A DNA stretch of 5,373 bases from the NCBI GenBank assembly GCA_027067035.1, contig JAMOMO010000473.1, positions 1-5,373 of the forward strand, given 5' to 3'. Numbering within the stretch: position 1 is the first letter of the stretch; the number at the start of each line of letters is the position of its first letter. Positions 1 through 5,369 of this stretch are shown here, one piece after another. Position numbers and translations under genes: made by a program. The DNA comes from Desulfobulbaceae bacterium (GTDB lineage: Bacteria > Desulfobacterota > Desulfobulbia > Desulfobulbales > Desulfocapsaceae). Under the pieces are notes generated by a model. The model did not search any database and was not told where the DNA came from. It saw nothing but the letters and a program-made list of their open reading frames with translations.

Positions 1-535
1 AATGATAGTGTCTGATGACAGGGAGCTGATTGAGAAGGTGCGGTTCTGGTCCACCCAGGCACGGGATGAGGCGGTTCATTATGAACACACCGAGATGGGA
101 TACAATTACCGCATGAGTAATGTGCTGGCTGCTATCGGCAGAGGGCAGTTGCGGGTATTGCAAGATCGGGTTTCCGGAAAACGCGAAATATTTGCAAGAT
201 ACAGGGAAAGCCTGGGTGATTTGGCGGGGGTTTCATTTATGCCGGAGCCGGATTATGCCCATTCCACCCGCTGGCTGAGCTGCATCACCATTGACCCGGC
301 TGTGGCTGGATTCGGGCGTGACAAAATTATTGATTTGCTGGAGGAGAACAACATTGAAGCCAGACCGACCTGGAAGCCCATGCATCTGCAACCGCTGTTC
401 AAAACGTTTGAGATGATCGGCGGTGCTGTTTCCAGTGAGTTATTTGAGCGTGGTATCTGCCTGCCATCCGGAACAAACATGAGTGACAATGAGCTTGAAA
501 GAATCATCTCCCTTATTACAAGCTGCTGGAAATAG
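1..535 (+). CDS. DegT/DnrJ/EryC1-family sugar aminotransferase, 3' part (PglE-like), 5' truncated by window
   Basis: This is the C-terminal half (about 177 residues) of a PLP-dependent aminotransferase of the DegT/DnrJ/EryC1/StrS family, which aminates 4-keto-sugar nucleotides for glycan synthesis. The reading frame is already open at the left edge. The first visible residues, MIVSDD, match the segment just after the PLP-binding lysine in this family, so the apparent ATG at position 2 is internal and the catalytic Lys lies outside the window. Visible family landmarks are HTEMGYNYRMSNVLAAIG (about residues 29-46), WKPMHLQPLFK (about 123-133) and a final GICLPSGTNMSDNELERI. The WKPMH and CLPSGT segments resemble UDP-N-acetylbacillosamine-type transaminases (PglE-like), so a 4-amino-4,6-dideoxy sugar is a reasonable guess, but the exact substrate is inference. 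The gene ends in TAG, 26 nt before the DUF218-family gene on the same strand, so the two are probably co-transcribed. Confidence 0.9.
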   Translation, partial: MIVSDDRELIEKVRFWSTQARDEAVHYEHTEMGYNYRMSNVLAAIGRGQLRVLQDRVSGKREIFARYRESLGDLAGVSFMPEPDYAHSTRWLSCITIDPAVAGFGRDKIIDLLEENNIEARPTWKPMHLQPLFKTFEMIGGAVSSELFERGICLPSGTNMSDNELERIISLITSCWK

Positions 536-561
536 CCTGCTGTAACGTATCGGTGTAGCTG

Positions 562-1194
562 TTGTTGAAATCAAAATTAAAAATCCTGCTTGTTCTTCTG
601 CTTTTTACTGTGGCAGGAGGCACTCTCTTTTTCAGGAACATCGGGGCCTGGCTTGACCAGTCAACTGAGCCGGTTTACTCGGATCTTATCGTCTGCCTTT
701 CCTTTAACCCCATGCGACTGGACCGGGCAGTTGTTCTGCTGAAGAAAGGCTATGGCAGAAAGATCATCGCAACCACTGAGATAACCTACAGCAATCTCTT
801 AAAGCAGCAGTTATTACCGGAACAGATGGTCATGCTCCCCTCTTCCGGAACCAATACCTACGAAGAGGGCATTCTTCTCAAGGCCTATTTACAGAAACAC
901 AACTATACAAAAATACTTCTGGTCAGCGATCCATATCATCTCTATCGCGTCCGCTGGACCATTGAGCACCTGTTCCGGAACAGTCCGTACCGGTTCAGCT
1001 ATATGGCATCTTTTTCACGAGAAACAAACGGGTTCTGGTGGAATAACAGTGACAGCAGGCGTGCTGTTCTTCGGGAGCTGCCGTCAATTCTTTACTACTG
1101 GTTCGGGCATGGTCTGCTTGGACTGCAGAAAAATCCGGAATGGGTCGGGGAATTAAAGAGGCGTTACCTTGATCTTCTGGAACACCATTTTTAA
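562..1194 (+). CDS. DUF218 (YdcF/ElyC/SanA-like) family membrane-anchored protein
   Basis: The 210-residue product has one N-terminal hydrophobic segment (about residues 7-25) followed by a soluble domain with the DUF218 pattern. It shows YSDLIVCLS (39-47), a GYGRKIIATT strand (63-72), SSGTNTYEE (94-102) and LLVSDPYHLYR (119-129). Near the end is RELPSILYYWFGHGL (171-185). In this family the NTYEE and SxxYHxxR segments line the presumed active site. Members such as ElyC and SanA act in envelope integrity, but their chemistry is unsettled, and the usual glycine-rich loop after the first strand is replaced here by LSFNP. The start is uncertain: an in-frame stop lies at 556-558, no ATG occurs before about residue 89, and TTG at 562 or 565 (or CTG at 559) must be used. 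No clear Shine-Dalgarno is visible, so translation may depend on coupling to the aminotransferase gene 26 nt upstream. The family call is fairly sure; the function is not. Confidence 0.8.
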   Translation: MLKSKLKILLVLLLFTVAGGTLFFRNIGAWLDQSTEPVYSDLIVCLSFNPMRLDRAVVLLKKGYGRKIIATTEITYSNLLKQQLLPEQMVMLPSSGTNTYEEGILLKAYLQKHNYTKILLVSDPYHLYRVRWTIEHLFRNSPYRFSYMASFSRETNGFWWNNSDSRRAVLRELPSILYYWFGHGLLGLQKNPEWVGELKRRYLDLLEHHF

Positions 1195-1211
1195 CCCCTG
1201 TGACATTCTGT

Positions 1212-2288
1212 TCAGGAAATTTTCCTGCCTATGGCGGCATACAGCGTTTCCATTTTGGCCTGTGCCTGCTTCTGTTCCTTCCCGAGAGTTTTCAAAAAGC
1301 GTATGGCATCAGAAATTGAATCATGTGCCGGAATCGTCAGTCCAAGCTGAATAAGCAGCGGATGAGAATACAGCCTTCCGGCCCGGTTTGAACTGATCCA
1401 TCCTTTCAGGTATCGCTGCTTCAAACCGGATGGCTGTATCTTCCCGAGAAAGGCCGGCGGCAATGTCTCGCCCGTGACTTCCTGAAGATACACTGCGGTG
1501 ATCCACGCCGCTGTCTTCACGCCATAGCTTTCCAGGAGCTGCAGAAGACTATCCCAGTCAATCTCCTGCTGTTTTATCCACCTGAGCAGATCGACAAAAC
1601 GTACCAGCGATGCCAGTGAGGTGGTGCAATATTTGGTAAAAACCGGATGGACCAGCATGAGAAAAAGCGTTGTCTCCGCATCAAAACCGATGTGAGTACC
1701 ATAGTCATGCCGCCTGGAAAGAAATTCATCGGTGAGCGATGTCCGCAGCCTTCCGGGACGGAGGATATGCCAGTGAAGATCTATTGAGACATTTCGGGAG
1801 ACCAGGGTCAGCTCATGGCTGATATTCTGCCGTTTCACCTCAAGGGAAAAACCGGCATCCACAAGCGCTTTGACAGCTCTGGTCATATCTGACGGATAAA
1901 TGAGGACATCGATGTCGCAGGAAGGACGTACCGATGGCTGACTGTAGATGATTTCCCTTATGTGAGCGCCCTTAAATACCGCATGAACAATGGACTCCTT
2001 CACAAAAATGGTCGCGACCTGTTCCAGCATATGTTTCTGGATGAGGTATGTGGCAACAACCCCCATGGATAAACTCTCAAGCCGTTTCAGCAGCTTTGGG
2101 GGAAAATCGGCAGCGTGACACTGTTCCTTCAGGAACTGGTGCCACATAACCGCAAGTCCATTGATCCGGATGAAATTCACAAACTGCTCTTTCTCCACAG
2201 CAGACAACTCCATCACAGCTGCCAGTGAATCCTGCCGCTGCTGAAGAAGTGGCACCAGAGCCAGTTTATGAAATCGATAGATATCCAT
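1212..2288 (-). CDS. PF14907-type nucleotidyltransferase family protein
   Basis: The 358-residue protein resembles the uncharacterised nucleotidyltransferase family NTP_transf_5 (PF14907), common in exopolysaccharide and peptide-modification loci. The Pol-beta-like core is visible: FKG at 105-107, a conserved Arg at 121, the acidic pair D125-I-D127 in SCDIDVLI, then a third acidic site in VSIDLHWHI (167-175, D170). These Asp residues would bind metal, so the core looks catalytically intact. The N-terminal 95 residues and the C-terminal half are helical and have no motif I recognise. ATG at 2288 is preceded on the minus strand by GAGG with a 7-nt spacer, a convincing ribosome binding site. That GAGG can pair with a CCTC 4 nt upstream of it, a weak 4-bp stem. 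The gene follows the metalloprotease-like gene after 90 nt and converges on the DUF218 gene with 17 nt between stops. Its substrate is unknown. Confidence 0.82.
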   Translation of the reverse strand: MDIYRFHKLALVPLLQQRQDSLAAVMELSAVEKEQFVNFIRINGLAVMWHQFLKEQCHAADFPPKLLKRLESLSMGVVATYLIQKHMLEQVATIFVKESIVHAVFKGAHIREIIYSQPSVRPSCDIDVLIYPSDMTRAVKALVDAGFSLEVKRQNISHELTLVSRNVSIDLHWHILRPGRLRTSLTDEFLSRRHDYGTHIGFDAETTLFLMLVHPVFTKYCTTSLASLVRFVDLLRWIKQQEIDWDSLLQLLESYGVKTAAWITAVYLQEVTGETLPPAFLGKIQPSGLKQRYLKGWISSNRAGRLYSHPLLIQLGLTIPAHDSISDAIRFLKTLGKEQKQAQAKMETLYAAIGRKIS

Positions 2289-2378
2289 CCCTTGTCCTCA
2301 ATGGAGGCAATAGTAGCCGACAACTGTCCCTGCAAAATATTTTTTCCACAACGTGTGTGAAAGATACCCGGTTCAATG

Positions 2379-2915
2379 TCAGTCGGTGACGTGTTTTTCT
2401 GCGAACTGGGCCATCAGTTCGTGGATGTTGTACGGGGGGCGGACTTTGAAATAAAAATCCACAACTGAGTGCCCCACCTCATGGGCCAGTACCCGAAGAC
2501 TGACATCATCTGCCGAGACATAGATGGTTTTTTCAGAAAGGGAGTAGTAGGCGATATGGTTGACCCGTTTGCCGTACTTTCGTTTATAGATCCGGGCCAC
2601 ATCACTGGAATCCGGGACAATCACCAGGCGGATATGGTACTTGTTCGGAAACATATCGAGCACCACCTGGACCTTTTCGATGATAATATCGGCCTTGGCC
2701 AGTACCTCATCGGCACTTGTAACCACATTCTTTTTCCGCATGGAATAGCTGAGAGAGCGGTTCAGCCGCAGGTTATCATTAAATTCCCGCAACACATTCC
2801 TGTCACTGTATGCAAGGGTCACATAGCGACTTTTCTGCTCCCGTGCCTGGGCTGTCCCGACAAGAGTGACCAGGCAGAGAACAAAAGCAAGAACTGAACA
2901 GTTGAGTTTAGTCAT
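2379..2915 (-). CDS. small exported HExxH metalloprotease-like protein
   Basis: The 178-residue product begins with a clear Sec signal peptide (1-24: short basic start, hydrophobic core, TAQA followed by Arg), so it should act in the periplasm. Near the C-terminus, VLAHEVGHSVVDFYF holds an HExxH zinc motif (H145, E146, H149). NIHELMAQFAE follows, with E166 placed like the third ligand in the EGLA segment of gluzincin and peptidase-MA-like enzymes; E173 is the alternative. The protein is short for a peptidase, with about 120 residues of mixed structure before the motif and almost nothing after it. I do not recognise a named family. ATG at 2915 is preferred over the TTG one codon upstream because it makes the ATGACTAA overlap with the HAMP gene's stop. 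No strong Shine-Dalgarno is visible, which favours translation by termination-reinitiation. Proteolytic activity is inferred from the motif only. Confidence 0.75.
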   Translation of the reverse strand: MTKLNCSVLAFVLCLVTLVGTAQAREQKSRYVTLAYSDRNVLREFNDNLRLNRSLSYSMRKKNVVTSADEVLAKADIIIEKVQVVLDMFPNKYHIRLVIVPDSSDVARIYKRKYGKRVNHIAYYSLSEKTIYVSADDVSLRVLAHEVGHSVVDFYFKVRPPYNIHELMAQFAEKHVTD

Positions 2916-3516
2916 CAATCAGCTGATATGACGCGACAATGTCCCTGATAATCTGGTTTTGCCTGGTAATGGAATTATAGATGGAGGCGCAGTCCTCTGC
3001 AGTAGCAGTGGCCAGGTCAATGGCAGCGTGCTGGGTGAGAAGGTCATCAATGTTCTTGGAGCGTTTTTTGATCTCGGCAATATTTGCGGACAGTTCCCGG
3101 TTAAACTGATTCAACTTGGCGGCAAGCTCTTTTCCCTCATCTTTTTCCCGCAGATAAATCACATCATCAAGCTGGCCGCTGACCATATTATCCACAGCCC
3201 GCTCAATCCTGAACAGGGGCCCTGCCAGCCGGTGAGTGATAAACATTGCAATAACGACAACAAAGGCACTGCCCAGGACAATCGAGATCCAGTGGGCGGT
3301 GAGAAGCTGCTTGATCAGCATAAAGGGTGTCTGGCCAATCCTGAGGTCATTGTTCTGGTACACCATGGTCATACTGTCTGCTGACAACAGGGCCAGGATG
3401 ATGGCAAAGATAAAACAGCCAGCCACCATGAACAGAAAATAACCAAGAATCAGTTTTCCCTGAAAGTTCTTTTTGATAAAGTAATTTCTTCGTTTATATC
3501 TCACGGCATTAGTCAT
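2908..3516 (-). CDS. two-TM HAMP-domain membrane protein without recognised output domain
   Basis: From ATG 3516 the product is 202 residues. A basic cytoplasmic start rich in Lys and Arg precedes TM1 (about 22-45). A short external loop of about 30 residues (46-74) leads to TM2 (about 75-94), then a HAMP-like linker beginning HRLAGPLFRIERAVDNMVSGQL (about 95-116). The rest, to residue 202, is mostly helical and probably coiled coil. No methyl-accepting signalling tip, histidine kinase, GGDEF or phosphatase motif is visible. Such HAMP proteins relay conformational change across the inner membrane, so this one probably acts through a partner. An in-frame ORF extends to TTG 3543. ATG 3516 is chosen because AAGAGG lies 9 nt upstream and because it overlaps the foldase gene's stop as ATGACTAA; ATG 3525 would sit directly against the AGAGG. 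The gene lies between the foldase and metalloprotease genes and is probably translated with both. Confidence 0.8.
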   Translation of the reverse strand: MTNAVRYKRRNYFIKKNFQGKLILGYFLFMVAGCFIFAIILALLSADSMTMVYQNNDLRIGQTPFMLIKQLLTAHWISIVLGSAFVVVIAMFITHRLAGPLFRIERAVDNMVSGQLDDVIYLREKDEGKELAAKLNQFNRELSANIAEIKKRSKNIDDLLTQHAAIDLATATAEDCASIYNSITRQNQIIRDIVASYQLIDD

Positions 3517-4252
3517 TCTTCTCATCCTCTTCAAAAACAACAACAGATGCGTTTTTCCGCAGACCGTTTATCCATTTATCAATTTCAAGACTCTTCTGGT
3601 AATTACTCAGGAGTTCCCGGACCCGGTCACGGTCATACTTCACAGGGTCGAAACCTTCTGCCTTCTCCATTTTATCAAGCAGGATCACCCCGACTTCCGT
3701 ACCGGTATCGAACTGGGTGATCTTCTCGCCCGGCTTCAGACTGGCAAGGACAATGCGCAGCGGTTCAGAGAGGTCATCAAAGAGCACACTGTTCTGCCGC
3801 CCCTGATCCAGCAGTACCTTCCCCCCTTCAACCGGGATTCTGGTAAACGTCATCATCTGCCCGGAACAGGCGAGATAGCGGTCCACATCCGCATCGGTCA
3901 CCGTAACTTTTACGGATTTTAATTTTCTGTCGGTGAGGACCTTAATCAGAGACTGTTCATAATAATCCTTGAGCGCCTTGCGAAACTCGTCCTCCCTGTC
4001 AATTCCGAGGCGCTGCGCCTCATCAAGCAGCAGCTGTCTGGTTACCAGAGAATTAATGGATATGGCTTCAGAATTCCCGGAATGATAGCCCTGACGCAGG
4101 CCCTGATCAACCACCTGTTTTCTGGAGACCTGATGGCCATTAATGCTCACTGCAACATCCTGAGTTTTTGACAAATCCTCAGGCTGTATATAGTATAGAG
4201 TAACCGCTGAACTCAGAATGACTAGCGCCAAAATGACAAACAGATATTTCAT
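3509..4252 (-). CDS. membrane-anchored SurA/EpsD-like foldase (degenerate parvulin-type PPIase)
   Basis: The 247-residue product has an N-terminal hydrophobic segment (about 3-21) without a lipobox cysteine, so it is either an uncleaved membrane anchor or a signal peptide. The next region is SurA_N-like: VSINGHQVSRKQVV (35-48), then a helical block with TRQLLLDEAQRLGI (71-84) and DDYYEQ-like helices to about residue 110. Residues 115-196 resemble a parvulin rotamase outline, ending SLKPGEKITQFDTGTEVGVI (171-190). The usual HIL and GGDLG signatures are missing, so isomerase activity is doubtful and a chaperone role is more likely. Size and layout recall the EpsD family of peptidyl-prolyl isomerase-like proteins in exosortase-linked exopolysaccharide loci, but I cannot confirm that subfamily. 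ATG 4252 has an AGAGGG Shine-Dalgarno 4-5 nt upstream. It is the first gene of the minus-strand operon and diverges from galU. Confidence 0.78.
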   Translation of the reverse strand: MKYLFVILALVILSSAVTLYYIQPEDLSKTQDVAVSINGHQVSRKQVVDQGLRQGYHSGNSEAISINSLVTRQLLLDEAQRLGIDREDEFRKALKDYYEQSLIKVLTDRKLKSVKVTVTDADVDRYLACSGQMMTFTRIPVEGGKVLLDQGRQNSVLFDDLSEPLRIVLASLKPGEKITQFDTGTEVGVILLDKMEKAEGFDPVKYDRDRVRELLSNYQKSLEIDKWINGLRKNASVVVFEEDEKND

Positions 4253-4307
4253 CTTTCCCTCTGGGCAAACGTAAAATAGATAATGTCTCTTTTAATCAAA
4301 CCGTAAA

Positions 4308-4323
4308 TGGCAGGACAATAGCA
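4308..4323 (+). promoter_or_regulatory. galU: candidate sigma-54 (-24/-12) promoter facing galU
   Basis: The sequence TGGCAGGACAATAGCA fits the sigma-54 consensus TGGCACG-N4-TTGCW. The invariant GG (4309-4310) and GC (4321-4322) are 10 nt apart, and only two of the other consensus positions differ. Transcription would start near 4333, leaving a leader of about 145 nt before galU. Exopolysaccharide loci of the exosortase type often have RpoN-dependent regulators of the PrsR kind, which is consistent but not shown here. Confidence 0.5.
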
Positions 4324-4344
4324 AGGAATTTATTGCTATAAATT
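4318..4344. repeat. overlapping inverted repeats at the candidate -12 region
   Basis: Two perfect 7-bp inverted repeats share bases. ATAGCAA (4318-4324) pairs with TTGCTAT (4333-4339) across 8 nt, and AATTTAT (4327-4333) pairs with ATAAATT (4338-4344) across 4 nt. They overlap the -12 element and the predicted start of the sigma-54 candidate, so they could be a protein binding site or alternative structures in the leader. Confidence 0.4.
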
Positions 4345-4359
4345 TGGTATTACTACCTA

Positions 4360-4388
4360 TTTACTATACAGTAGAATACAGTTATAGT
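4360..4388 (+). promoter_or_regulatory. galU: weak candidate sigma-70 promoter upstream of galU
   Basis: TTTACT (4360-4365) and TATAGT (4383-4388) are separated by 17 nt. They match 4/6 and 5/6 consensus bases and would start transcription near 4395. In an AT-rich intergenic region such matches arise easily, so this is an alternative or additional start for galU only. Confidence 0.25.
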
Positions 4389-4454
4389 GACGAGTTTTTC
4401 CATTGTCCACTAAAACAGTGGAATAATCATATACGATCTCAGTGTAAAAATTAT
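4369..4454. repeat. CAGT-type direct repeats in the galU leader
   Basis: Three related segments lie in the same orientation: CAGTAGAATA (4369-4378), CAGTGGAATAATCAT (4416-4430) and CAGTGTAAAAATTAT (4440-4454). The first two match at 9 of 10 positions, and the second and third match at 12 of 15. The second copy contributes to one arm of the 4406-4422 palindrome. The spacing is 47 and 24 nt between starts. Confidence 0.35.
4406..4422. promoter_or_regulatory. 17-bp palindrome, possible operator or leader hairpin
   Basis: TCCACT (4406-4411), AAAAC, AGTGGA (4417-4422) form a perfect 6-bp inverted repeat with a 5-nt centre. It lies 58 nt before the galU start and is not followed by a T-run, so it is not a typical terminator. 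A dimeric regulator site or a hairpin in the galU leader are both possible. Confidence 0.4.
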
Positions 4455-4479
4455 TTCCCCCTATACACCAGGTGACATA

Positions 4480-5346
4480 ATGAAGGTCAAAAAAGCAGTA
4501 TTTCCAGTGGCAGGGCTCGGTACGCGCTTTCTCCCTGCAACCAAGGCCATGCCGAAAGAGATGCTCCCGGTTGTTGACAAGCCCCTTATCCAATATGCAG
4601 TGGAAGAGGCCCTGGCATCGGGCATCGAGCATCTGATCTTTGTCACCGGCGGTGGCAAGGGAGCACTGGAAAACCATTTCGACAGATCCTTTCAGCTCGA
4701 AGAAACACTGAGACAGCGCCAGAAACTTGAGCTTTTAAAAGAGATTGAATCACTGGTCCCCGAGTCCGGAACCATCATATACACCCGCCAGAGTGAACCC
4801 CTGGGACTTGGTCATGCCATCTGGTGTGCACGGGACATTGTTGGAGACGAGCCGTTTGCAGTACTGCTTGCCGATGATCTGATCAAAAGTGAAACACCGG
4901 TGCTCCATCAGATGATCAATGAATTCAATCGCCTTCGGGCCTCCACCGTTGCCGTGATAGAAGTACCGAAGGAAGACACTTCAAAATATGGTATCCTTGA
5001 TGCCGATCAGACCCAGGAAGACACCTTTAGAGTCAATGGAATGGTGGAAAAACCCGCCACCAAAGATGCGCCGTCCAACATGGCGGTCATTGGAAGATAT
5101 ATCCTCACCCCCCGCATCTTTGACATCCTGGGCGCCCAGGGAAAGGGTGCCGGCGGTGAGATACAACTGACAGATGCCATGTCACAGCTCCTGAAAGAGC
5201 AGCCCATCTTCGGATACAGGTTCAAGGGCACCCGTTTTGATTGCGGGGATAAGGCGGGATTTCAGATGGCAAACCTGGCTTTTGCCCTGGAGCACCCTGA
5301 GATTAAAGATACCCTGCTTCCGTATCTGAAAAAGATGTTTTGCTGA
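4480..5346 (+). CDS. galU: UTP--glucose-1-phosphate uridylyltransferase
   Basis: GalU converts UTP and glucose-1-phosphate to UDP-glucose and pyrophosphate in the cytoplasm, feeding exopolysaccharide, LPS and other glycans. The 288-residue length is normal for the bacterial family. Motifs appear in the expected order: GLGTRFLPATKAMPKEMLP (12-30, nucleotide binding and catalysis), VTGGGKGALENHFD (55-68), QSEPLGLGHA (104-113), LLADD (129-133), VEKP (189-192), GRYIL (205-209), GGEIQLTDA (225-233) and GTRFDCGDK (250-258). Many homologues carry Arg in the VTGRGKRAI segment; here both positions are Gly, while Lys60 is kept. E. coli GalU also varies there, so this is not evidence of lost activity. 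ATG 4480 follows an AGGTGA Shine-Dalgarno at 4470-4475. The gene diverges from the foldase operon and is preceded by a candidate sigma-54 promoter and several repeats. Confidence 0.97.
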   Translation: MKVKKAVFPVAGLGTRFLPATKAMPKEMLPVVDKPLIQYAVEEALASGIEHLIFVTGGGKGALENHFDRSFQLEETLRQRQKLELLKEIESLVPESGTIIYTRQSEPLGLGHAIWCARDIVGDEPFAVLLADDLIKSETPVLHQMINEFNRLRASTVAVIEVPKEDTSKYGILDADQTQEDTFRVNGMVEKPATKDAPSNMAVIGRYILTPRIFDILGAQGKGAGGEIQLTDAMSQLLKEQPIFGYRFKGTRFDCGDKAGFQMANLAFALEHPEIKDTLLPYLKKMFC

Positions 5347-5354
5347 GCATTAGC

Positions 5355-5369
5355 CGGGGACAGACCCCG
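5355..5369. repeat. GC hairpin after galU (CGGGG-ACAGA-CCCCG)
   Basis: A perfect 5-bp stem with a 5-nt loop begins 9 nt after the galU stop. The window ends 4 nt later, so a following T-run cannot be judged. The core GGGGACAGACCCC resembles a short dispersed intergenic repeat that I recall from several proteobacterial genomes, possibly of the REP type mobilised by RAYT transposases. That link is recollection, not shown here. A terminator stem is the alternative. Confidence 0.4.

Noticed and set aside
1213..1227. Palindrome CAGGAAA-T-TTTCCTG at the convergent gene ends, as a bidirectional terminator
   Set aside because: The full stem leaves no usable loop, the GC part is short and no T-run follows. 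It also overlaps the stop codon and last codons of the nucleotidyltransferase gene.
2329..2370. Imperfect hairpin (TTTC-A-CACA / TGTGGAAA) in the 90-nt gap after the metalloprotease-like gene, as a terminator
   Set aside because: On the minus strand the stem has a bulge, low GC content and is followed by an A-rich rather than T-rich tract, so it does not support a rho-independent terminator.
2469..2897. 142-codon plus-strand open frame antisense to the metalloprotease-like gene
   Set aside because: The opposite strand has a signal peptide, an HExxH motif and operon overlap. The antisense translation has no recognisable domain.
2959..3384. 141-codon plus-strand open frame antisense to the HAMP gene
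   Set aside because: The minus-strand protein has clear TM segments and a HAMP pattern. The antisense frame looks like a codon-bias shadow.
4357..4677. 106-codon minus-strand open frame overlapping the galU start and leader
   Set aside because: It lies mostly antisense to conserved galU motifs and in AT-rich leader, with no recognisable protein features.
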